Below are positions 1 to 4,466 of a stretch of DNA of 5,142 nt, one piece after another. The translations under genes and the position numbers were made by a program. The first letter of the stretch is position 1. Each line of letters starts with the position of its first letter. The stretch spans positions 1-5,142 of the forward strand of contig UQZF01000191.1 in NCBI GenBank assembly GCA_900545455.1, written 5' to 3'. The stretch comes from an uncultured Eubacteriales bacterium. Its GTDB lineage: Bacteria > Bacillota > Clostridia > Lachnospirales > Lachnospiraceae. The notes beneath the pieces are model-generated. The model made no database searches, was not told the DNA's origin, and saw only the letters and a program-made list of their open reading frames with translations.

Positions 1-259
1 GGTCATGCGTGTATGTATATCCGCTTCCCTCCGCCGGATCTGAAAGATGGATGACTCCCACCTTTATCTTATCCTTGGAAATACCTTTCGAGGATGTCTG
101 TGTCTCCTGCTGTGCCTGTGTCTGAGACTGTGAACCCTGCCCGCTTCCGTTTCCCGTCAGGTTGGTTGCATAATCGTCAATCTGTGTGCCTGATGAACAG
201 CCTGTAAGCACAAGGCAGCCCGCAAGCAGTGCCGCAAGCTTCTTAATAACCTTCTTCAT
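1..259 (-). CDS. BMP-family ABC transporter substrate-binding lipoprotein, N-terminal part (cut by window edge)
   Basis: This is the first 86 residues of an exported lipoprotein whose remainder lies beyond the left edge. It opens with a lysine-rich n-region (MKKVIKK), a short hydrophobic core and a lipobox LTGC at residues 18-21, so Cys21 is the expected lipidation and signal peptidase II site. Residues 22-60 are a Ser/Gln/Thr/Gly-rich linker of the kind that tethers binding proteins to the membrane. From about residue 63 the segment KIKVGVIHLSDPAEGSGYT follows, which I recognise as the first beta strand and ligand loop of BMP/Med-type (BmpA-like) type 1 periplasmic binding proteins. Known members of this family bind nucleosides or related ligands for ABC importers; the ligand here cannot be told. 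The ATG start has an AAGGAG site 7 bases upstream. The gene runs in the same direction as the upstream hydrolase but has its own likely promoter. Confidence 0.85.
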   Translation of the reverse strand, partial: MKKVIKKLAALLAGCLVLTGCSSGTQIDDYATNLTGNGSGQGSQSQTQAQQETQTSSKGISKDKIKVGVIHLSDPAEGSGYTYTHD

Positions 260-348
260 AGGTGCATCTCCTTTGCTCTTTATTAAGTTTTACCGTATAC
301 TTTTTTCGATGTTGAGGCAAAAAATCCGCCTTCAGCTTTTATACGATA

Positions 349-377
349 ATTATAATCCCTGCGCCGTTTACACGCAA
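349..377 (-). promoter_or_regulatory. Probable promoter of the BMP lipoprotein gene
   Basis: On the minus strand there is a perfect -10 box TATAAT at 349-354. With a 17-base spacer the -35 would be TTGCGT (372-377), which matches the consensus only in its first three bases. A better-looking TTGACT at 377-382 is 22 bases from the -10, too far for a normal promoter. Transcription would start near 342 and give a leader of roughly 83 bases ahead of the ATG at 259. The -10 is convincing and the -35 is weak. Confidence 0.5.
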
Positions 378-419
378 GTCAAAACAAATGAAATGCGCCC
401 CTCAAATTGATTATTTTTT

Positions 420-1658
420 CTAATGTTTTTTGCCTGAAAAGTCAAATGTGAACACCGCGTCAGGGTTATCAAACTCCTCGTTGCTAACCCATGTGACGCT
501 CCTGTCGGTGAGGTTATAGAGAGCCGACCACACCGTTATGCTGTTAGAGTCCGTCTTGCCGTGCTCGACATCCCACTTACGTCTGCCGACAAGCCTTAAA
601 ATGTCCACACAGTCCTGCTCAGACACAACTCCTTCCGTGTTGCTTCCGTCAGGATTGATGGCGTTCTCAATCGCCTCGTATCTGTCAAGTCCCTTCTTGT
701 CATCGTCGGAAGCGTAGTAGTCAGGTGTTATTATAAAATTGGTGAGATACTGAAAATCGTCAGCCGCCTCCATAGCTCCGACAGCCGCATCATCGTCGTT
801 GTAATATACCCTGAGCTCTCTCTTTGTTCCGTCAGTGTCGTTCTCGTCGTCAGCCGCAACCCACTCTAAAACGGCGGATTTTCCCGTGCTGTCGGCAACC
901 ATGTAGTGGAACGATGTGTTGGCACTGTCGTGGAGGTCATACTTTTCAACGAGCGCAACCGCCTCGTCCACGCTCGCCGCGTAGTCGAGAATCATTCTGA
1001 GCATCGTCGTCGAGGTTATGTCAGGCTTATCGGTCTGCTGATTTGTCGCCTCGACCTCCCCCTCAGGTCCCTGATATGACATGTAGATTCCGCAGGCAAC
1101 ACCCTTCTCGTTGATTCCGTCGAGCGGAATGTAAGGTGCCGCAAGGCAGATTATCTTCTTGGTTATGCTGTCAAGCTCGGCTCCGCCACCTATTCCGATA
1201 AACTGAAGGTCGGCACTTGATATTGAAGCGTATCTTCCGTCCGTCGGATTGGTTCTCACGATTATCGCCGTCGTGGTCGAGAAATCGTAATTTCTTCCGA
1301 AATATCTGTCACCCTGCTCATCCTGCGCCGTAAACGAAGAACAGCCGATATTCTTTGACTTGATGGTCATAGGCACAAGCCCCTTGGTGATGTTTCCCAC
1401 AATAAAATCAAGCAGCTCCGTGTCATCCGAGACACCGCCCTGCGCTATGAAATCGTCAAAATAGTAATCGCCCTTAACGTCCATTATGTACACAGGAGCA
1501 CTCTTGTTCTCATCCTTCGCCTCAACTAACAGCTTTATCGATGCGATACTCGCAATCTCGTTGTGCCATATCGCAAAAATCGCTATCGCAAGCACCGCTA
1601 TCACGGATACCAATGCAATCGCTATGCCTATCAAAACCTTCTTTAACTTCTTTTTCAT
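420..1658 (-). CDS. Membrane-anchored linear amide C-N hydrolase (choloylglycine hydrolase superfamily, Ntn hydrolase)
   Basis: This predicted 412-residue protein starts with a basic stretch (MKKKLKK) and one hydrophobic segment at about residues 8-31, so it is probably anchored with the body outside the membrane. The body shows the choloylglycine hydrolase fold signature: GCSSF with candidate nucleophile Cys106, then YFGRNYD giving Arg122 and Asp125, DGINEKG at 180-186, a FHYMVADSTGKSAVLEW block near 250-266, LTN (Asn307) and DRY (Arg326). The spacing Cys to Arg (16) and Cys to Asp (19) equals C2/R18/D21 of bile salt hydrolase as I recall it. In Ntn enzymes the cysteine must become N-terminal, so cleavage at Gly105-Cys106, removing the anchor as a propeptide, is inferred. 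It should hydrolyse a linear amide (penicillin V, bile salt, N-acyl amino acid or similar), but the substrate is unknown. The start chosen is the ATG at 1658, not the in-frame TTG at 1679, because a ribosome binding site precedes it. Confidence 0.85.
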   Translation of the reverse strand: MKKKLKKVLIGIAIALVSVIAVLAIAIFAIWHNEIASIASIKLLVEAKDENKSAPVYIMDVKGDYYFDDFIAQGGVSDDTELLDFIVGNITKGLVPMTIKSKNIGCSSFTAQDEQGDRYFGRNYDFSTTTAIIVRTNPTDGRYASISSADLQFIGIGGGAELDSITKKIICLAAPYIPLDGINEKGVACGIYMSYQGPEGEVEATNQQTDKPDITSTTMLRMILDYAASVDEAVALVEKYDLHDSANTSFHYMVADSTGKSAVLEWVAADDENDTDGTKRELRVYYNDDDAAVGAMEAADDFQYLTNFIITPDYYASDDDKKGLDRYEAIENAINPDGSNTEGVVSEQDCVDILRLVGRRKWDVEHGKTDSNSITVWSALYNLTDRSVTWVSNEEFDNPDAVFTFDFSGKKH

Positions 1659-1660
1659 GT

Positions 1661-1670
1661 TCTTTCCTCT
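1661..1670 (-). promoter_or_regulatory. Ribosome binding site deciding the hydrolase start
   Basis: On the minus strand AGAGGAAAGA lies just upstream of the ATG at 1658 (AGAGG core, about 7 bases from the ATG). It falls inside the seven-codon extension that a TTG start at 1679 would add. This supports the shorter protein beginning with the lysine-rich signal-anchor. Confidence 0.7.
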
Positions 1671-1703
1671 CTGCGGCAATTTTACGCCGTCTGTTTTTAA
1701 TAT

Positions 1704-1723
1704 TTTGTTGATAGCTCAACAAA
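1704..1723. promoter_or_regulatory. Perfect 20-bp inverted repeat, candidate repressor operator at the hydrolase transcription start
   Basis: The sequence TTTGTTGA-TAGC-TCAACAAA is a perfect 8-bp inverted repeat around a 4-bp centre. It begins immediately after the predicted transcription start of the minus-strand hydrolase gene (about 1725), which is the classic place for a repressor operator. It has no T-run on either side to suggest a terminator. In RNA it would also form a small hairpin at the extreme 5' end of the hydrolase transcript, so mRNA stabilisation is an alternative role. The cognate regulator is not identified. Confidence 0.45.
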
Positions 1724-1731
1724 CTTTCATG

Positions 1732-1760
1732 ATAGTAACATCTAAACAGGAAAAAGTCAA
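1732..1760 (-). promoter_or_regulatory. Sigma-A-type promoter of the hydrolase gene
   Basis: On the minus strand TTGACT (1755-1760) and TACTAT (1732-1737) are separated by 17 bases. The -10 is extended by a TG one base upstream (TGTTACTAT). The -35 matches consensus at 5 of 6 bases and the -10 at 4 of 6. The predicted start near 1725 gives a leader of about 67 bases to the ATG at 1658. The promoter points away from the one at 1786-1814, and the two -35 boxes are 25 bases apart. Confidence 0.65.
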
Positions 1761-1770
1761 CCTGACTTTT
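1752..1770. promoter_or_regulatory. Perfect 19-bp inverted repeat between the divergent promoters
   Basis: AAAAGTCA-ACC-TGACTTTT is a perfect 8-bp inverted repeat with a 3-bp centre. Its left arm contains the complement of the hydrolase -35 box, and its right end lies 15 bp upstream of the -35 of the PTS IIC-like gene. A protein bound here would block the hydrolase promoter and sit in an activator position for the divergent gene. The right arm ends in TTTTATTTTT, so read on the plus strand it could also look like a small terminator, but no plus-strand gene ends upstream. Part of the symmetry comes from the TTGACT box itself. Confidence 0.4.
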
Positions 1771-1785
1771 ATTTTTCAGGAAGGT

Positions 1786-1814
1786 TTGACAAATCTTTGA
1801 CGAGCGTATATAAT
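1786..1814 (+). promoter_or_regulatory. Consensus-perfect sigma-A promoter of the PTS IIC-like gene
   Basis: TTGACA (1786-1791) and TATAAT (1809-1814) are both full consensus matches with the optimal 17-base spacer. Transcription would begin near 1821 and leave a leader of about 72 bases before the ATG at 1893. A promoter this strong implies either high expression or strong control by a repressor or leader. A second TTTGAC occurs 11 bases after the first (1785-1790 and 1796-1801), so one face of the helix carries a short direct repeat. Confidence 0.8.
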
Positions 1815-1820
1815 TTTGGT

Positions 1821-1892
1821 ATTTAGCGCACTACCGCGTAAAACGGGCTTAGGCACCGCTTCGTGGCAGGCAGCACGGAAATGAGGATTATC
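1821..1892 (+). other. 5' leader of the PTS IIC-like mRNA, possibly structured
   Basis: This is the roughly 72-base untranslated leader downstream of the consensus promoter. It is GC-rich compared with the AT-rich promoter region. It holds two mutually exclusive short stems: CCGC/GTGG (1856-1859 with 1863-1866) and CGTG/CACG (1862-1865 with 1874-1877, possibly extended by TT/AA). The second ends just before the ribosome binding site. A weak CCG/CGG pairing (1834-1836 with 1844-1846) lies upstream. I do not recognise any known riboswitch class. The stems are short, so a structural role is only a suggestion. Confidence 0.3.
1883..1887 (+). promoter_or_regulatory. Ribosome binding site deciding the PTS IIC-like start
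   Basis: GAGGA lies 5 bases before the ATG at 1893, whereas neither the in-frame GTG at 1863 nor the ATG at 1881 has such a site. The resulting N-terminus (MNKFKEFLKRKDI) is a plausible short cytoplasmic amphipathic start. Confidence 0.7.
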
Positions 1893-2954
1893 ATGAACAA
1901 ATTCAAAGAATTTTTAAAGAGAAAAGACATCGAAATCTCCGGAAAGAGATACGGCATAGATGCACTCGGCGCGATGGCGCAGGGACTTTTTGCCTCACTG
2001 TTAATCGGAACAATAATTGCAACTCTCGGCGAACAGCTGGGAATTGCCGTTCTTGTCACAATAGGCGGATATGCCAAGGCTGCTACAGGCCCTGCAATGG
2101 CTGTCGCAATCGGCTACGCACTTCACTGTCCGCCGCTCGTACTGTTTTCACTCGTAGCGGTCGGCTCGGCTGCCAACAGTCTCGGCGGTGCGGGAGGCCC
2201 GCTCGCGGTTCTCATCATAACGATACTCACCGCCGAATGTGGCAAGGCGGTATCTAAGGAGACCAAGATTGACATTATCGTGACACCGTTTGTCACAATC
2301 GTTATAGGAAGCCTTCTGTCAATGCTCCTCGCGCCTGCGATAGGCAAAGCCGCAAGCAGCGTCGGGGCGGCAATCATGTGGGCAACCGAGCTCCAGCCGT
2401 TCTTCATGGGAATCATTATCTCCGTGATTGTCGGAATTGCCCTCACCCTTCCTATAAGCAGTGCCGCGATATGCGCCGCACTGAGTCTTACGGGACTTGC
2501 AGGCGGTGCCGCACTTGCGGGCTGCTGTGCCAACATGGTCGGCTTCGCGGTGTTAAGCTTCCGTGAAAACAGATGGGGCGGACTTTTTGCACAGGGAATC
2601 GGCACGAGTATGCTGCAGATGGGCAACATCGTCCGCAACCCGCGCATCTGGCTTCCCGCAATACTTACCTCGGCAATCACGGGCCCGCTTGCGACCTGCG
2701 TGTTCAAGCTTCAAATGAACGGTGCCGCCGTCGCCTCAGGAATGGGAACCTGCGGTCTCGTCGGTCAGATAGGTGTATACACGGGCTGGTTAAGTGACAT
2801 CGCCGCCGGAAGCAAAACCGCAATCACAGGCTTTGACTGGCTTGGCCTGATACTCATAAGCTTCATACTTCCGGGAGTTCTCTCATGGGCGTTCGGACTT
2901 CTGTTCAGAAAAATAGGCTGGATCAAGGAAAATGATTTAAAGCTGGACTTATAG
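1893..2954 (+). CDS. PTS EIIC-like polytopic membrane protein (PTS_EIIC_2 / PfoR type)
   Basis: This 353-residue, very hydrophobic protein has about eight to ten membrane segments. Clear ones lie near residues 30-58, 62-92, 102-115, 129-150, 170-205, 208-222, 254-272 and 316-340. They are separated by glycine/alanine-rich loops typical of sugar-specific EIIC proteins. Landmarks include SKETKIDIIVTP (121-132), SFRENRWGG (222-230) and NPRIWLPA (249-256), which I associate with the stand-alone EIIC family that includes PfoR of Clostridium perfringens. No EIIA or EIIB phosphorylation domain is fused or adjacent, so PTS sugar uptake is not demonstrated; transport of an unknown solute or a regulatory role are both possible. 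It is transcribed from a consensus promoter, divergently from the hydrolase gene, and ends in a hairpin overlapping its stop codon. The family call is firm; the function is not. Confidence 0.8.
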   Translation: MNKFKEFLKRKDIEISGKRYGIDALGAMAQGLFASLLIGTIIATLGEQLGIAVLVTIGGYAKAATGPAMAVAIGYALHCPPLVLFSLVAVGSAANSLGGAGGPLAVLIITILTAECGKAVSKETKIDIIVTPFVTIVIGSLLSMLLAPAIGKAASSVGAAIMWATELQPFFMGIIISVIVGIALTLPISSAAICAALSLTGLAGGAALAGCCANMVGFAVLSFRENRWGGLFAQGIGTSMLQMGNIVRNPRIWLPAILTSAITGPLATCVFKLQMNGAAVASGMGTCGLVGQIGVYTGWLSDIAAGSKTAITGFDWLGLILISFILPGVLSWAFGLLFRKIGWIKENDLKLDL

Positions 2955-2963
2955 TCCGGCTTT
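2939..2963 (+). terminator. Hairpin terminator overlapping the PTS IIC-like stop codon
   Basis: AAAGCTGGACT (2939-2949) pairs with AGTCCGGCTTT (2953-2963) around a 3-base loop TAT. This gives an 11-bp stem with one G-U pair, followed by a short T-run (TTTT, ending at 2964). The TAG stop at 2952-2954 is in the loop and the first bases of the 3' arm, so the last codons form the 5' arm. The T tract is short, so efficiency is uncertain. Read on the minus strand the same stem lies about 25 bases past the DegV stop and could serve that gene too, though the tail there is poorer. Confidence 0.6.
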
Positions 2964-2988
2964 TCATTTGCCCTGATTCAGCCTTTTT

Positions 2989-3876
2989 TCACTCTGTTCT
3001 CTTTTTTCCCCAGAAGAACAATGCCACCGTTCCCGGTCCCGTGTGGCTTCCTATCGTCGTTCCGACGTAGTTAATCTCGACGCGTCCGTTGAGCTTCGGG
3101 AATCTCTCCTCGACAAGCCTTGCGACCTCCTTGGCGTCCTCCACGCATCCCGACTGCGAGATGTAACACTTTCCACTATACTGAAGCCCGTTCTGCGCGT
3201 TCTCCTCCATCCTGTCCACAATCGCCTGAATAACCTTCTTCTTGGTCCTTATCTTATATCTCGGAATGAGACGTCCAAGATTATCCATATTAAGAAGCGG
3301 ACATATGTTAAGAACTTTTCCTATGGCTCCCGCCGTCTTGGATATTCTTCCTCCCTTGATATAAAATGTAAGGTCGGTTGAGAAAAACCAATGATTCAGA
3401 TTGAGCTTATGTTCCTCAATCCACTCATGAAGCTCATCGATAGTGCTTCCGGCCGCCCTCATAGCCGAAAGTGTGTCCATAATGAGACCGTATCCGGACG
3501 AAGCTCCGAGGGAATCCACAATATATATCTTTCTGTCAGGATATTTTTCCTCAAGTACAGCCTTTGCAATATTCGCGGAATTGATTACTCCCGATATTCC
3601 CGATGAGAGGCAGACATGCAGAATATCATGTCCTTCCTTCAAAAACGGCTCAAAATATGCTTCAAATTCATCGGCATTAACCTGTGAAGTCTTAGTATCA
3701 GCCCCTGCTGCCATCCTCGCATAGAAATCCTCAAATCCTATGGTCTGCCCCAAATCATCCGGATATTCAACCCCATCGAGCTCATAGTGAAAGCAGATGT
3801 ACTTCACATCAATCCGTTCAAAATGCTCCTTGCTCAAATCCGCTGTGGAGCAGCAGCTTAAAATGTAATCCGACAT
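2989..3876 (-). CDS. DegV family fatty-acid-binding protein (FakB-like)
   Basis: This complete 295-residue protein has the usual DegV length and motifs in order: an N-terminal SCCSTADL strand-loop (7-14), TSQ (63-65), SSGISG (91-96), IVDSLGASSGYG (119-130), GGRIS (175-179) and GSHTGPG (276-282) near the C-terminus. In characterised FakB proteins the residues in the TSQ, SS-x-SG, GGR and G-x-H-x-GPG motifs hold the fatty acid carboxylate, which FakA then phosphorylates for membrane phospholipid synthesis. That role in the cytoplasm is inferred from the family; no fakA is in the window. The N-terminal loop reads CCST where many family members have DST. The ATG is preceded by AAGGAGA at 7 bases. 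The gene converges on the PTS IIC-like gene with 34 bp between stops, and appears monocistronic within the window. Confidence 0.9.
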   Translation of the reverse strand: MSDYILSCCSTADLSKEHFERIDVKYICFHYELDGVEYPDDLGQTIGFEDFYARMAAGADTKTSQVNADEFEAYFEPFLKEGHDILHVCLSSGISGVINSANIAKAVLEEKYPDRKIYIVDSLGASSGYGLIMDTLSAMRAAGSTIDELHEWIEEHKLNLNHWFFSTDLTFYIKGGRISKTAGAIGKVLNICPLLNMDNLGRLIPRYKIRTKKKVIQAIVDRMEENAQNGLQYSGKCYISQSGCVEDAKEVARLVEERFPKLNGRVEINYVGTTIGSHTGPGTVALFFWGKKRTE

Positions 3877-3907
3877 CGCGATATCTCCTTATAAATTATT
3901 TTCTATA

Positions 3908-3937
3908 ATTATACGCTCTTCCTTCTCCGAATATAAA
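3908..3937 (-). promoter_or_regulatory. Candidate proximal promoter of degV-family gene
   Basis: A perfect -10 TATAAT on the minus strand (3908-3913) lies 31 bases before the ATG. The -35 region at 17-18 bases (TTATAT or TTTATA) is weak. It competes with the candidate at 3988-4016; either or both could be used. Confidence 0.4.
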
Positions 3938-3987
3938 CTTCCATATTCTGTCTGAATTTTATCACAAAAATTAACCAATAGCAATAC

Positions 3988-4016
3988 AGCATATCATACC
4001 CAAAGGTTATTTGCAA
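3988..4016 (-). promoter_or_regulatory. Candidate distal promoter of degV-family gene
   Basis: On the minus strand TTGCAA (4011-4016) and TATGCT (3988-3993) are 17 bases apart, with a TG one base before the -10. Each box matches the consensus at four positions. If used, the leader would be just over 100 bases. The -35 coincides with the left arm of the cre-like element. Confidence 0.4.
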
Positions 4017-4028
4017 GCGTTTTTGCAA
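4011..4028. promoter_or_regulatory. Weak cre-like element between DegV and XRE genes
   Basis: TTGCAAGCGTTTTTGCAA carries a left half and centre (TTGCAAGCG) that fit the CcpA/LacI-type cre consensus WTGNAANCG. The right TTGCAA arm is displaced by two bases from the ideal spacing. It overlaps the distal DegV -35 and lies upstream of the XRE promoter. The imperfect right half makes this a tentative call. Confidence 0.2.
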
Positions 4029-4056
4029 AAAAATCTATTTTTTTTTACATATTTCA

Positions 4057-4086
4057 TTGTTATTATGGTGGGAAACATGTTATAAT
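4057..4086 (+). promoter_or_regulatory. Promoter of the XRE regulator / AGCS symporter operon
   Basis: A perfect extended -10, TGTTATAAT (4078-4086), is preceded by TTGTTA (4057-4062) with an 18-base spacer. A7 and T9 runs lie upstream at 4027-4046 and could act as an UP-type element. Transcription would begin near 4093, leaving a short leader of about 37 bases before the ATG at 4130. This is a convincing sigma-A promoter. Confidence 0.7.
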
Positions 4087-4129
4087 AGGCAAAAGTGTTT
4101 TTATAAAATTATGAATCGGAGATAAAAAT

Positions 4130-4465
4130 ATGAATTTTGTACCTGAACGCTTAATCAATTTAAGAAACTCTTTTGGAATCAACAAGGCCGAGGCAGCAAG
4201 ACGACTCAATATGTCAGCAATGGGCTACGGACGATATGAGAAGGGCGAGCGTGAGCCATCCTTTCAGACCGTCACATACATAGCTCAGGTGTTCGGCTCA
4301 TCGACGGACTATCTGTACGGACAGACAGATGATATGTCAGCAAAAGAATATGTTGTATCCGTAGACAGCAATCCTGTTTTATTTGAGCTTGTCAAGAATG
4401 TAAAGGATGACGAGAAGCTTCTCAAGAGAGTAGCTGCATACGCAGAAAAGCTCTGCAAGGAATGA
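4130..4465 (+). CDS. XRE-family helix-turn-helix transcriptional regulator
   Basis: This 111-residue protein has an HTH_3/Cro-C1 type DNA-binding domain over residues 6-62. Visible are the opening helix ERLINLRNSFG, the helix-turn-helix KAEAARRLNMSAMGYGRYE (19-37), the EKGEREPSFQTV turn and the YLYGQTD end typical of small XRE regulators. Residues 69-111 are an acidic/lysine-rich, probably helical tail with no recognised sensor domain, and might serve dimerisation. The GGAGA ribosome site sits 7 bases before the ATG. The stop codon is separated by a single base from the start of the sodium:alanine symporter gene, so the two should be co-transcribed and translationally coupled. Autoregulation and control of the symporter are reasonable inferences, but no clear operator palindrome stands out at its promoter. 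Confidence 0.9.
   Translation: MNFVPERLINLRNSFGINKAEAARRLNMSAMGYGRYEKGEREPSFQTVTYIAQVFGSSTDYLYGQTDDMSAKEYVVSVDSNPVLFELVKNVKDDEKLLKRVAAYAEKLCKE
4457..4461 (+). promoter_or_regulatory. Ribosome binding site of the symporter inside the XRE gene
   Basis: AAGGA within the last codons of the regulator lies 5 bases before the symporter ATG at 4467. With stop TGA at 4463-4465 and ATG at 4467-4469, a terminating ribosome would be placed on the next start. This fixes the symporter start and supports coupling. Confidence 0.7.
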
Positions 4466-4466
4466 T

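Noticed and set aside
377..382. TTGACT as -35 box for the lipoprotein promoter
   Set aside because: It is 22 bases from the TATAAT box, outside the working range of sigma-A promoters. It was kept only as a note.
186..410. Plus-strand open frame of 74 codons over the lipoprotein start and its promoter
   Set aside because: It is antisense to the lipoprotein signal region and its upstream DNA, lacks a good ribosome site and shows no recognisable protein pattern.
1659..1679. Longer hydrolase start at the TTG at 1679
   Set aside because: The added codons contain the ribosome binding site used by the ATG at 1658, and the shorter form begins with a typical basic signal-anchor.
1486..1800. Plus-strand open frame of 104 codons spanning the hydrolase start and the intergenic region
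   Set aside because: It is antisense to the hydrolase signal-anchor, so its hydrophobic look is a mirror effect, and it runs through clear promoter elements.
1863..1892. Longer PTS IIC-like start at the GTG at 1863 or ATG at 1881
   Set aside because: Neither has a Shine-Dalgarno sequence at the proper distance, while GAGGA sits just before the ATG at 1893.
1821..1892. Cyclic di-GMP (GEMM) or guanidine riboswitch in the PTS IIC-like leader
   Set aside because: Short pieces such as GGCAGGCAGC recall GEMM-I, but the conserved core and the paired stems of these classes are missing.
2123..2707. Minus-strand open frame of 194 codons inside the PTS IIC-like gene
   Set aside because: It is an antisense shadow of a GC-rich membrane protein gene. 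The sense strand has the family motifs and promoter, and the antisense product has none.
4027..4046. A7-TCTA-T9 run as a terminator
   Set aside because: The stem would be all A-U pairs with no gene ending nearby. It fits better as AT-rich upstream promoter DNA.
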